Below are positions 1 to 8,230 of a DNA stretch of 21,867 nucleotides, one piece after another; position 1 is the stretch's first letter; the number at the start of each line of letters is the position of its first letter. The position numbers and the translations under genes are program-made. The stretch lies in NCBI GenBank assembly GCA_026770615.1, contig MU631652.1, positions 55,764-77,630 of the forward strand, in the 5' to 3' direction. The notes under the pieces are model-generated. The model searched no databases. It had not been told where the DNA came from and worked only from the letters and a program-made list of their open reading frames with translations. The stretch comes from Pavlovales sp. CCMP2436 (taxonomy: Eukaryota; Haptophyta; Pavlovophyceae; Pavlovales).

Positions 1-144
1 TCGTTGGCGGAGGCTGCGATGTAAACAACTGTTGCATTGCCCCCATACGCCCCCCCCCCCCCCCCTTCCTGTACGCAGCTGCTCCACTCCTCATCTGAGA
101 GGACGAGGAGCTGAGCGGAAGAAGTGGCCGCCAGGACTCTGTGC

Positions 145-175
145 TCATACTTTTTAAATCACCTACTTTAAAATC
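145..175 (+). promoter_or_regulatory. AT-rich TTTAAA element upstream of the V-ATPase c gene
   Basis: Two TTTAAA cores, at about 152-157 and 166-172, interrupt otherwise GC-rich DNA 70-90 nt before the ATG at 244. Similar TTTAAA-type tracts lie upstream of the genes starting at 3047 (minus) and 3299 (plus), so a shared core-promoter element is plausible. This rests on position and recurrence only. A C homopolymer of about 16 bases at 50-65 lies further upstream. Confidence 0.3.
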
Positions 176-243
176 TCTGGCCAGGGAACTCTCGCGGGCC
201 CGACCGACTCTGCGATCGCGACAGCTTCGACGCGGGGCCCGTC

Positions 244-1413
244 ATGCCGATCCCCGACTTGTCCAACCCGATCTATGACAAGTGCTCGCCAATGTGAGTC
301 AGCTCGCCACCCGTCTCGCCCGCGCCATATCGCGCGTCGTTGCGCGGGCAGGTTGGCCGTGTGCGCAGGCTGACCCTGGCCGCCATTGTGCGCCCCGCGT
401 GCGCGTCCCCTGCCATGGCCCTCGCGCGCAAACAGGGCGCCCTTCTTCGGGTTCATCGGCGCAGCCTTTGCGCTCATCTTTGCGAGTGCGCGCCGCCGCA
501 CGCCCGCGCGCCCGAGCGCCCCCCCTGCGGCGAAGCGACCGAGCCCCTCTCTGGACCCGGTTGTGCCTGACGCGCGCTCGCACCCACTGCGCGTCTCCAC
601 GCAGACATGGGTGCCGCATACGGTACGGCAAAGAGCGGCATGGGGATTCAGGTGATGGGCATCCAGAAGCCCGAGCTCGTGATGAAGAGCGTCATCCCCG
701 TCGTCATGGCTGGCGTTATTGGCATCTACGGCCTCATCATCGCAGTGATCATCGGCAACAAAGGTGGGCAGCCCCCCTATTCCCCACCCGCGCCCCGCAC
801 CACTACCAGCACGCCCCGCCCGCGCTGGGTAGCCGCCGTGCCATGCCGCCACGCCCAGCTCGCACGCACGCAGCGCGTTGGCAACCAATCTGACGCCTCC
901 GCTCTAGTTGTAATTTTTCCGATCCTGGCGCGCAGTGCTCCCCAACGAGAACGGCTTCCCGATGTACTCAAACTTTGAGGGCTACGCAGCCTTCGCTGGC
1001 GGCTTGACCTGCGGCCTCTCCGGCCTTGCGGCAGGAATCGCGATTGGCATTGCGGGTGACACGGGCGTGCGCGCGTCTGCTCAGCAGACGAAGGTGCGTG
1101 GAAGCTTTGGGCTAGGCTAGGTTTGGGGCTAGGGTTGGGGGTGGGTTGAGCTGGGTGACACAGGGCTTAACCCTGGGCCGACTTCGCTTCGCCCTGGAGA
1201 CTGGGCGCCGAAGCAACTGTATCGCAAGCTGTCGGCGTTCCGCGCTCGTCACTCGCTCACGTCCTTCTGCCCCACTTACCACTTTTTAAAAAAACCGCGC
1301 AGCTCTTCGTAGGTATGGTGCTCATTCTCATCTTCTCCGAGGCCCTCGGGTTGTACGGCCTCATTGTCGGCCTCATCCTCGCTTCGCGGAACGGCTGGAA
1401 GTGCGTGCCCTAG
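244..1413 (+). CDS. V-type proton ATPase 16 kDa proteolipid subunit c (five exons)
   Basis: This encodes the membrane-rotor proteolipid of the vacuolar H+-ATPase, which carries protons across endomembranes. Exons are 244-293, 436-485, 605-763, 936-1093 and 1303-1413. All four introns obey GT-AG, with donors GTGAGT, GTGCGC, GTGGGC and GTGCGT, and joining them gives a continuous 175-residue protein. Four membrane spans lie near residues 20-42, 62-85, 100-125 and 140-165. Family hallmarks visible are APFFG (18-22), [10 protein letters not shown] (36-45), a GLSGLAAG segment in span 3, and [19 protein letters not shown] in span 4. Glu152 there is the expected proton-carrying carboxylate. The length fits subunit c (about 155-165) with a slightly longer N-terminus and not the five-span c''. 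The splice phases (2, 1, 1, 0) were checked codon by codon. The 3' end faces the convergent J-domain gene. Confidence 0.95.
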
Positions 1414-2012
1414 GCGAGGTGCGCGTGGGTCGGTCAACGGCGCAGCGGCTTATTGATGCCACGTTTTGATCTTGCACGATGTCTGTGCGACTCTCTTGCG
1501 GTATGCTGCTGGCGGCGCTAAACTTTTCGATGCACCGAGCGTTGCGCATCTGCGTTGGAGCGGCGACGAATCCAGGTGGCTCACTGCACGTGTCGCGTGT
1601 GAGAACCTTCTGATCTGAATCTGATACACGTGCGCATCGCCGGCTGTGTGTGTGCTGGTATCTCTGATGATGAGCGAGTAGTTATTAATAGCTAGAGAAC
1701 TAATTAACGCTGGATATAGTTTAATTTATAATCCTGATAGTGAGTGATGGTCGCTGCCAACTCAATAATTTTTCCTGATTTAATTACTTAATTAAACATT
1801 TTTTAACTTAACCCTTTTTTTTACAATGACAACATATAAACAACTAATAAGCAGCTAGCCTAGCTAGCTGTTAATTATTAGTTAACCTAGTAAAAAAAAT
1901 TACATGCTAGAGAAAAGTACGTTAATTCACTGCGCAGCCCATCGCGAAAAGTAGTGAATGCGACCGTTGGCTCGACCGCAGCGGTGCGGACCGGGCTGGA
2001 TTTTCTTCCAAA
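1414..2012. other. AT-rich convergent intergenic region
   Basis: This lies between the ends of two convergent genes. It begins GC-rich, presumably 3' UTR, and turns strongly AT-rich from about 1675 to 1925, with many TTAATTA, CTAGCTAG and T/A runs. I see no coding sequence. It contains the hairpin listed at 1842-1882. Polyadenylation of both flanking genes probably falls here, but no canonical signal stands out. Confidence 0.6.
1842..1882. repeat. Imperfect palindrome / hairpin
   Basis: The left arm reads AACTAATAA then GCAGCTAGC. The right arm reads GCTAGCTG then TTAATTATTAGTT. The outer 9 bases and the inner 8 bases pair, with a small bulge on the right arm. It lies centrally between the convergent genes and may be a transcript-end structure or a fragment of a small inverted-repeat element. 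Confidence 0.5.
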
Positions 2013-3047
2013 TCACCTACGCGGACGGCTTCCTAGACGGCTGTCGTAGCTGGAGCTAGATCCAGGAGGTGGAGGGGGCGGGGGGCGCGGAGGGAGCGGA
2101 GGGGGGGGAGGCCTCTTCGACTCCTCGCCGCCCTTTGCAGCGCCCGCCCCTTGCCCCGAGCTCTTGGGGGCATTTCGGTTGAGGTAGTTGACGGCACTAA
2201 CCCAAGCTCTACCTAGCAGCTGGTAGCGAAATTGGGGCGGCAAAAAGCGAACGATGGCGAGCCCGAAGACAAGTCCTCCGCGGGCTGCGGTGAAAGCAGC
2301 GGCCGGGTAGCGCAGAATGAGGAGTAGTGGGACCACTGTGGTGATGATCAGTCCCGCATGGTCAGTCGCAAATTTCTTCGCTGGCTTGAAGTCGGGTTGG
2401 GTTCTCGCCGCCGCATCGAACGCCTCCGTGCCCTCCTGCGTGACCCGCTTGAGGTACAGCTCGATGTCGTCCAGACCGAAATCACGCCAGACCGTTCTGA
2501 AAACGTGCATCGGGTCCACCTCCTCGTCGCCCGGTCCACCCGAGGCCTGCTGCTGCGCAGCGCCGGTGCGGAACCCGCCGAGATCGTAGGACCGCCGTTT
2601 GACCGGATCGCGAAGCACCTCGTACGCCTCTGCCACCTGTCGAAACCGCGCCGCGCCTGCTGCGCTCGGGTTTACGTCCGGGTGGTTCTTCTTCGCCTGA
2701 GCGTAGTACCCGCGCTTGATCTCTTCGACCGTCGCGCGCCGGTCCACGCCCAATGTGGAGTAGAGATCCGAAGAACCGCTTCTCGACAGCCACCTGCCCA
2801 ACACCGAGCCCACGAGCGGGGACCTGGACGGCGCCGCGGCCCGCAGCGGCGCCTGTGCGGCCCGCGGCCATGCGTGTGCCGCCGGCGCCGACAGCCGCCT
2901 GCCCACCACCGAGCCCGCGAGCGGGGCCTGCACGGCCTGTGCCCACGCGTGAGCCGGCGTCGAGGCGAGCCCGCGTTGCAGCGCGAGGGCTTCCGGGCGC
3001 AGTGCGAGGGCTGCCGAGCCGGCTGCGCGTCGTAGAATCGCGGCCAT
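2013..3047 (-). CDS. DnaJ/Hsp40 J-domain protein, probably mitochondrial, with a membrane segment
   Basis: This is a 344-residue intronless protein. The start chosen is the ATG at 3047 in a GCCATGG context. The frame stays open upstream to 3272, but that extension has no presequence character and runs through the likely promoter. Residues 1-90 are Arg/Ala/Ser-rich and almost free of acidic residues, as in mitochondrial presequences. The J domain spans about 94-156 (DLYSTLGV start, HPD at 122-124, AYEVLRDP, RRSYD). It lacks the Gly/Phe-rich and zinc-finger regions of canonical DnaJ, so it is a class III type that would recruit an Hsp70. A hydrophobic stretch at about 231-265 is a likely membrane segment. 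The tail (312-328) is polyproline and then Ser-rich. The presequence holds an internal duplication (see 2784-2927). The mitochondrial location is inferred, and a plastid is the alternative. Confidence 0.85.
   Translation of the reverse strand: MAAILRRAAGSAALALRPEALALQRGLASTPAHAWAQAVQAPLAGSVVGRRLSAPAAHAWPRAAQAPLRAAAPSRSPLVGSVLGRWLSRSGSSDLYSTLGVDRRATVEEIKRGYYAQAKKNHPDVNPSAAGAARFRQVAEAYEVLRDPVKRRSYDLGGFRTGAAQQQASGGPGDEEVDPMHVFRTVWRDFGLDDIELYLKRVTQEGTEAFDAAARTQPDFKPAKKFATDHAGLIITTVVPLLLILRYPAAAFTAARGGLVFGLAIVRFLPPQFRYQLLGRAWVSAVNYLNRNAPKSSGQGAGAAKGGEESKRPPPPPLPPRPPPPPPPGSSSSYDSRLGSRPRR
2784..2927 (-). repeat. Direct duplication inside the J-protein presequence
   Basis: A block of about 39 bp at 2784-2822 recurs at 2889-2927 with a few substitutions. 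The offset is 105 bp, which is 35 codons, so the reading frame is kept. In protein the units are AHAW..A.QAPL..GSVVGRRLS (residues about 32-53) and AHAW..A.QAPL...PLVGSVLGRWLS (about 57-88). The second unit carries an extra insertion of about ten residues. Confidence 0.8.
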
Positions 3048-3298
3048 GGCCCTGCCTTGCCAGGCCCCTATATTTAAAAAATGATTTTGCGTCTCCGGTC
3101 GATCTCGAAGCTTTTGACAAGGTGCGCACGGGCCCCGGCACGAGCAAAGGTTGGCGCGTGGGGCCTGCGCATGCCGTACTCGCCCGCATCGCCTCGTCAT
3201 CGCCGCATGGTTGCAACTTTCCCTTTTTTGAAATTTTAAAATGTCTGCCGTTTCGACTTTGAGTTCACTCACGAAAACCCGTCGTCCCGTCCGAGACG
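3048..3298. promoter_or_regulatory. Shared divergent promoter region
   Basis: Only 251 bp separate the divergent start codons of the J-domain gene (minus) and the SAP-like gene (plus), so both promoters and both 5' UTRs must lie here. AT-rich tracts occur at both ends: TATTTAAAAAATG at about 3070-3082, and GAAATTTTAAAATG at 3229-3242, which contains a near-palindromic TTTAAA core. The central part is GC-rich. Co-regulation is possible but not shown by the sequence. Confidence 0.5.
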
Positions 3299-3907
3299 AT
3301 GGTTGCTACCATCGTCAGCTCGCCGGTGCGAACCTTCGGCAGCCCCGACGTCGCCCCCCGCGCCTTGGCAGCTTCTGAGGCCGCGCGCACGTACTACTCG
3401 CTAAATCCTGGCCTGTTCGGCAGTGACGAGAGCTGGAGCTACCGCGATCTGCAGCAACTCTGCGTTTCGCTGGGAATTAACGCAGCGGGCAAGCGCGCAT
3501 CGCTCGAGACGCGCCTCGAGAAGGCGCACAGAGAAGGCAGGCATGGCCGCGTCCACGGTGCAGGGCTCTTCCACGATGAGGAGGTCAACGTCACGTCGCC
3601 CTCCAAGATCTCACCGCGGCTGCTTTCGCCCCTCGTCAAAACGCCGCTCTCTCGCTCCCAGTCCCTGGTCGAGAACCGGCCGAGCTCCATCCTCCGGCGG
3701 CAGTCGTCGTACAACGACTTGATCCCGACACCGTTGAGGCACGCATCGGCGGCATCACTGAAGTTCTCGCCATTCAACAAGGTGCACGTAATCCCGCCCA
3801 AGGAGGAGACGGAAAACTTTGGCCGCTACTGCGAGCCAGTCTACCAGGGCATCGGCGACGCGGTCTGGGACGAGGACGAGGACGTCTGGATGAACGACGG
3901 CTTGTGA
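3299..3907 (+). CDS. Small SAP-like protein with a cluster of Ser/Thr-Pro sites
   Basis: This is a 202-residue intronless protein of unknown function. Residues about 46-80 fit a SAP (SAF-A/B, Acinus, PIAS) helix-extended-helix pattern: LQQLCVSLGI, then G.R.SLETRL. SAP modules bind DNA or chromatin. Residues 98-160 are low-complexity and rich in proline-directed sites (SP at 100, 105, 110 and 157; TP at 115 and 144) plus a basic RRQS motif at 133-136, which suggests regulation by phosphorylation. A conserved-looking block follows at 154-168 (LKFSPFNKVHVIPP). The C-terminus is acidic (WDEDEDVW). There is no signal peptide or membrane segment. The gene is divergent from the J-domain gene. That it is a gene is well supported by codon structure, isolation and context. 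A nuclear role is inference from the SAP-like block. Confidence 0.75.
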   Translation: MVATIVSSPVRTFGSPDVAPRALAASEAARTYYSLNPGLFGSDESWSYRDLQQLCVSLGINAAGKRASLETRLEKAHREGRHGRVHGAGLFHDEEVNVTSPSKISPRLLSPLVKTPLSRSQSLVENRPSSILRRQSSYNDLIPTPLRHASAASLKFSPFNKVHVIPPKEETENFGRYCEPVYQGIGDAVWDEDEDVWMNDGL

Positions 3908-3936
3908 CGCACCAAACCGCTCGCTCGCCTCAACTT

Positions 3937-4083
3937 ATGAGTAGAAGATCTGCGCTCGCGGCGCAAGCGGACGTGGCGCACTCTGATAGTGGGCACGACG
4001 ATTCTGATGACGCGCGAGCACGCGATGGGCCCTCATACGCGCCACTTGCTGGCGCCTGGCGGTTCTCACAGGCAGCCCACTGA
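3937..4083 (+). CDS. Possible 48-residue ORF, doubtful
   Basis: An ATG 29 bp after the upstream stop opens a 48-residue frame with an Asp/Ser/His-rich middle (HSDSGHDDSDD) and no recognisable domain. It ends where the DNA turns AT-rich. It could be a small downstream gene, but it sits where the 3' UTR of the SAP-like gene is expected and the GC bias easily keeps frames open. I list it because nothing else explains the GC-rich block. Confidence 0.15.
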   Translation: MSRRSALAAQADVAHSDSGHDDSDDARARDGPSYAPLAGAWRFSQAAH

Positions 4084-5896
4084 TTGCGAGCTGTTACGTA
4101 ATTATATGCTTATATTTCCTTTTTATTTCTAAAGTTATCAGTTAACTTATAACTACTTTGCTTAAAATGTTGGTCACTCAGTTTACCCGCTACGAATGGG
4201 GGCCTTCCCGACGTCCCCGCCTGCTGAAAAGTTAGGGCCCAGTCGCCTGAGACCTAATTTATCGTATGTATTTTCTAACTTTTGAGAACCTGGCCGTATA
4301 CGCCGCGGGGACTCGGATCCCAGCCGCGCCACGCCAAGAGGTGGTACCGCTGGTGTATAGGCAGGCCTAGTGCTTGCAGGGGGTGCTCCCCGAGCGCGCC
4401 ATGCCGCCTTTTGAGGCGCGCAGGTGCGGCCGTCACGCCCTCGTTCGCCTGAGGCGGGGGGCGATGAGGCGGGTCTTTGGAGGAGAAGGGCACACGGCTT
4501 GCCTGTGAGGCGCACTTGCTTGACGGCAGTGAGCTGGTACTTTTATTACTACTATAAACTACTATAAAACTATTGTTTTGTTACATTTGCATTTATTATT
4601 ACCGCCGGCTGATCGGGGCAGGTGCGGTATTAATAATTACCTTTCTAATAATCATATTTTGTAATAATAATTACCGATCAGGAGCGGCGGCGCAGGGAGT
4701 GTGCCGATACTGTGAAGCCCTCCCGTGAGCAGAGACGATGATACATCCCCCCGCTCCCGCCCGGAATTCTACGCGGGTAAGGAGACCCAGCTGCGAGATA
4801 CCCTCCGTCCCTTCGCGCACGTGCCCCAGTCCCTTGACACCAATGGTTTCCAGCGCTAGTGTGAAGTCTAGCACTTCTTGTGTCACTCCCAACTAGCACA
4901 TCACGATGTTGGGGTCGGTGGACTTGGTGTGTGCTCTGACTGTATGCATGTTCTGACTGTGTGCACGATTTTTTCACTCGGGCCAAGGGCTATGCGCTGG
5001 CCTGGCAGTGGCTATGTAGTCGCGGCCGACCAAGAGGAGACCTGCACGATGGTTCATGGCTTGGACACGGCATAACGGCTGACACGCTACGAAAGAAAGC
5101 ATGCAAAGACCATAGACAGTTTAAACAAGGATCAAAGGCATACAGGAAAAGGCATTAAAAATAATACATATATGGAGTTTGCGCCAAACCTTCTGGACAC
5201 GCTGCTGGCGCTCTCGACGTCTGACTACGTTTGACTATTGCGAGCATGCGCCTGTCTCGTAAAACTTTAATTACATTGATGTTTGGGGGAGTTCTAGCTG
5301 TCGGTGTGACAAAGCATCAAGCTAATTTTAGCGCTTAGACAGGCTCTGACGCGCTAAGCCGAAGTGGGGAACATGATAGAATACATAAGCGGCTCTTAAT
5401 TATATTTGTGAGTTGGAGCAGGGACTCGCATTCTTCCCAGAGCACAGCTGGTTGTATGTAGCTACCAGCGCCGGAATTCAAACTCAAAATGAGTTCAGGC
5501 AGTGCTCTGCTAAACTCACGGTTAATAGTACCAGCCTAGCTAGCCCAGCCCAGCGCGATGAGTACACGGAGCAATATATAACAAAATAATTACGTGTCAC
5601 TTATTCATTAGTACTACCTTCCTTCCTCCCGCCCCCCCCCCCCCCTTTTCGATAAACACGGATCCTAACTTACAGAGCCTTGATAATAACAAATAAGCGG
5701 CTTACGATGACGGGCGCAGTTCAGCCGCGGTCGAACTCACAATTTTTTTTGTCATGCGATGAAACTAAGAAATGTTATTAGCATTAAACTATTATTCTAA
5801 GTTTTGTAATTTACTCATAATATTTCATTCTGTTGCTGTTCGGAGTTCGTGTCAAATCGTCAACGCTGCTGGGTGTTCGCTGCGACTAGTAGGAGC
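4084..5896. other. Long intergenic region, AT-rich with GC islands
   Basis: No gene is recognised. AT-rich stretches lie at 4093-4180, 4535-4675, 5145-5175 and 5560-5860. A GC island at 4290-4520 and another at 4680-4990 carry short open frames without domains, likely chance. The stretch 4596-4635 can form a weak hairpin (TTATTACCGC against GCGGTATTAATAA). A C homopolymer of about 14 bases lies at 5632-5646. Near 5455-5540 the minus strand has a tRNA-like sequence that fails a cloverleaf check. A perfect palindrome, AACTCAAAATGAGTT, sits at 5480-5494. Confidence 0.55.
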
Positions 5897-5995
5897 ATGA
5901 CGCTGCAGAATGAAATTGAGGCCCTCGTTCAGGCGCTCGTTGGTCCCGCAGTGGTACGCGTACGCCGAAGTCTAATATTTTTAATATATGGGTAG
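5897..5995 (+). CDS. Possible orphan first exon or 32-residue ORF
   Basis: An ATG at 5897 starts MTLQNEIEALVQALVGPAV, a protein-like amphipathic segment in a GC-rich pocket. It is followed at once by GT dinucleotides suited to a splice donor (GTGGTA at 5951, or GTACGC at 5954). Unspliced, it ends at 5993-5995 after AT-rich codons that look intronic. No continuing exon can be named, because the following DNA is dispersed repeat. It may be the remnant of a gene whose 3' part was lost or replaced. Confidence 0.2.
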   Translation: MTLQNEIEALVQALVGPAVVRVRRSLIFLIYG

Positions 5996-6074
5996 TGCGT
6001 CGGAGCCTGCATCGGAGCGCTAAGATCAGCTTGATTTGTCACACCGCCAGACTTAACCCCCATACATGAATGTG

Positions 6075-6217
6075 CCTCCAGGACAGTCAGACGTCAGCTT
6101 GAATCCCCATGAGTAATATATAAGCAGCCGACTAAGGCACGCAGCAGGCAATGGGCGACGCAGCGCTCAGATCAGCAAAACATTCAGAACAGTCAGACGC
6201 CAGCTTGAATCCCTATC
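6075..6217 (+). repeat. Dispersed repeat family, one partial and one near-complete copy
   Basis: A partial copy (about 6078-6110, from CAGGACAGTCAGACGTCAGC to AATCCCCAT) is followed by a fuller copy at about 6126-6213. The fuller copy begins CCGACTAAGGCACGCAGCAG, passes through CAATGGGCGACGCAGCGCTC and CATTCAGAACAGTCAGACGC, and ends at CAGCTTGAATCCCTATCA. The same sequence recurs at 6740, 10301 (inverted), 11426, 11560 and 11705 (inverted). Confidence 0.85.
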
Positions 6218-6739
6218 AGTCAATATAAGCAGCTCAGCAGTTTGTAACAGGTCTGGGTCTGAGTAGTGAGCGTTTCATGCCAAAACGCAGCAGAGGGGGC
6301 GTTGGGCGGGGGTAGAATATATGTAAGTATTGCAATAAGCAGCTCAGCATGGTTCAACATGTGGTGTTCACTCAATGAGTCAAAAACTTGGTCGACGTCA
6401 GACATTAGTCCTGGCAGCAGAGATGGTAGAGGTGGGGTTGTTGACGAACTCGTAGCAGATGCCACAGGCTCCCCCCCATATGTAAGTATACACCGTGCTT
6501 ATCACTCGTGGGCAGCAAGTAATAAAAATAAGGCGTACGAGATAATTTAAATAAAGCGTACGAGATTATTTTAATTTTTTTATATAAAAAAAAAAAAAAA
6601 AAAAAGCGTCGAGTGGGATGCAAGTCTTCCAACTCAATCTCCGACTCTGCTTGCGACGAGCGGCATTTATTTAAAAACATATTTCCCCATCCTAAAATAA
6701 TCACAAAGATATATATTTATATTATATACATAGATATAG
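6218..6739. other. Non-coding stretch with short duplications and a poly-A tract
   Basis: No gene is recognised. ATAAGCAGCTCAGCA occurs twice (about 6226 and 6336), and ATATGTAAGTAT occurs twice (about 6317 and 6478). GCGTACGAGAT occurs twice, 23 bp apart (6533 and 6556), just before a run of 20 A at 6586-6605. A poly-A run after AT-rich sequence could mark the 3' end of a retroposed sequence, but I see no target-site duplication. Confidence 0.5.
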
Positions 6740-6845
6740 CCAAGCCAGCGCAGACGACTAAGGCACGCAGCAGGCAATGGGCGACGCAGCGCTCAAACCA
6801 GCACAACATTCAGAACAGTCAGACGCCAGCTTGAATCCTTATTAT
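6740..6845 (+). repeat. Dispersed repeat family, copy 3
   Basis: This starts at CCAAGCCAGCGCAG, continues through GGCACGCAGCAGGCAATGGG, and ends at CAGCTTGAATCCTTATTATA. It matches the 6126 copy nearly base for base, plus about 20 bp more at its 5' side that the 10301 and 11560 copies share. A microsatellite follows directly. Confidence 0.85.
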
Positions 6846-6985
6846 AAATATAGACATAGACATAGAAATAGATATAGGCATAGACAAAGATCTAGACATA
6901 GATCTAGATCTAGATCAAGATATACATATACACATTCATATTTTCATAGATATGGATATAGACATACACATACACATACACATTG
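6841..6985. repeat. Compound ATAGAC/GATCTA/ACACAT microsatellite
   Basis: Degenerate hexamer-like units run ATAGACATAGAC, then AGATCTAGATCTAG, then ACATACACATACACAT. The tract ends just before the last recognisable exon of the decayed hydrolase gene, so it lies in its putative intron or 3' flank. Confidence 0.85.
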
Positions 6986-7399
6986 AATACATGTACACAC
7001 CTGACGTTCTTGCGCACCAGCTGCCGCAAGCCTTGATCATGGACCATCTGAATAAATACAGTCGGCGGGAAGGGTCGCCCGTCCGCTGCACTGAGCATGT
7101 GCGAAGGGACACCCATCACGACGGAGATTATGCCGGACGGATAAAGCCCGTGCATCAGCATCTGCAGCGCCACAATCCCGCCCGACGAGGTTCCAATCAC
7201 ATATCACGGCACATTGTCGAGATTGGCGCACACGTGCTGCAGCGCGTGCCTGATGCGCTCCATCTCGCACCTCCTTGCCCTTCGACCAGCAACCCGACAT
7301 GCGGTCTGTGGAGGAGGGGGGGAAGGGGGGGTGGGGGGGGCATTAGCCATTGGCTCCGCACTTGCTGGGCTCCGTGCTCGCGCGCCATGCAAATCACTA

Positions 7400-8005
7400 C
7401 GAGTGCGGGGGGGGCGGGGTATTTTTAGTGAATAAATGCAGAAGCGCGAGGCTCGCGATTCTGCATTTATTCATTTCTCTTATTCTATTTTTATTTAAGG
7501 TTCGATGCTTGTAGAACTCTAAAGAGCTCCATAGACGTAGAATTTGACGGGGAACAACTTTGTTGTTGTGATCCGTCACCTGATTCTTTTGGGAAAGATG
7601 AGAAAATGGCACATAAAGAAAAGTATGCTGGTATCTTCCTGGGTTTGGTACTACACATCATGAAGTATGCTCCTTGGGAACCTTGAGAACACACCTAAAC
7701 GTAGAATTGGACGAGGAAGATTTTCGATGATGGGTTCGAAACCTGATTCTAACGGGATCGTCAAGAACAGAGGGGACGAAGTGAGGGTCGTATTTCCGCA
7801 TCCAGGTCTACGTACGTCCCCTTAAACTTTGGAGGCCATTTTCTCGTCATTCCTGAAAGAATCAGGTAGCAAACTACAGAAACAAGGTTATTCCCCGTCG
7901 AATTATACTATCGGAAGCTCTTCTAAGTTTGATGAACGCCCAATCGGTAATGCTACATATTATTAGAAAAGAAATGCCCACTAAAAATACCCCCCCCATC
8001 ACTGG
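7400..8005. mobile_element. Foldback/MITE-like inverted-repeat element, TA-flanked
   Basis: The ends are inverted copies: 7400-7430 (CGAGTGC, G-run, GTATTTTTAGTG) and 7979-8005, whose reverse complement reads CCAGTGAT, G-run, GTATTTTTAGTG. TA dinucleotides flank both ends (7398-7399 and 8006-8007), as after Tc1/mariner-type insertion. Inside, a second long inverted match pairs about 7515-7606 with 7830-7925: AAGAGCT.CC, GACGGGGAA.AAC, ACCTGATTCTTT and GAGAAAATGGC appear in the same order on opposite strands. The arms are thus about 200 nt each. A degraded third copy of the internal motif lies at 7698-7775. No transposase frame is present, so it is non-autonomous. It sits between the two surviving blocks of the hydrolase gene, either in its intron or breaking the gene. 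Confidence 0.7.
7430..7472. repeat. Near-perfect 21-bp-arm hairpin in the left arm of the element
   Basis: The left arm 7430-7450 (GAATAAATGCAGAA then GCGCGAG) and the right arm 7452-7472 (CTCGCG then ATTCTGCATTTATTC) pair with one mismatch around a single central base. The right arm of the host element has no counterpart, so this looks like a secondary insertion or local inverted duplication. Confidence 0.85.
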
Positions 8006-8230
8006 TAGCTGTGGAGGAGAGGGCGAGGAACACTTCTCCCGGTGCCGCTTCTCCACAGGCATATAGTAGAAGCGCGGGCATGATACACTCGGCGCGAAGG
8101 CATTGATAGCCGTGCCGCAGCAGCCGTGTATCGACAGCACGAGGCCGCGCACGGGGCCACTTGGCCGCTGCCAGATGATCTCGCCAACGCCTGCGAGATG
8201 CTCGGAGACGGTCACCCTCGGTTCTGTGCT

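Noticed and set aside
163..888. Long minus-strand frame opposite the V-ATPase gene
   Set aside because: It lies antisense to well-supported exons and their introns. GC-rich DNA keeps complementary frames open, and no domain is visible.
4671..4892. 73-codon minus-strand frame with a fairly protein-like composition
   Set aside because: No domain, no splice partner and no promoter context, and a frame of this length arises easily by chance in this GC-rich island.
5440..5545. tRNA-like or SINE-head sequence on the minus strand (TTTAGCAGAGCACTGCC then GTTTGAATTCC)
   Set aside because: The spacing resembles Pol III A and B boxes, but neither an acceptor stem nor a T stem forms, and the B-box-like part deviates from the consensus.
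7204..7206. In-frame TGA as a selenocysteine codon
   Set aside because: A frameshift close by and the flanking insertion favour decay. The position precedes the catalytic elbow and no selenocysteine-insertion structure was identified downstream.
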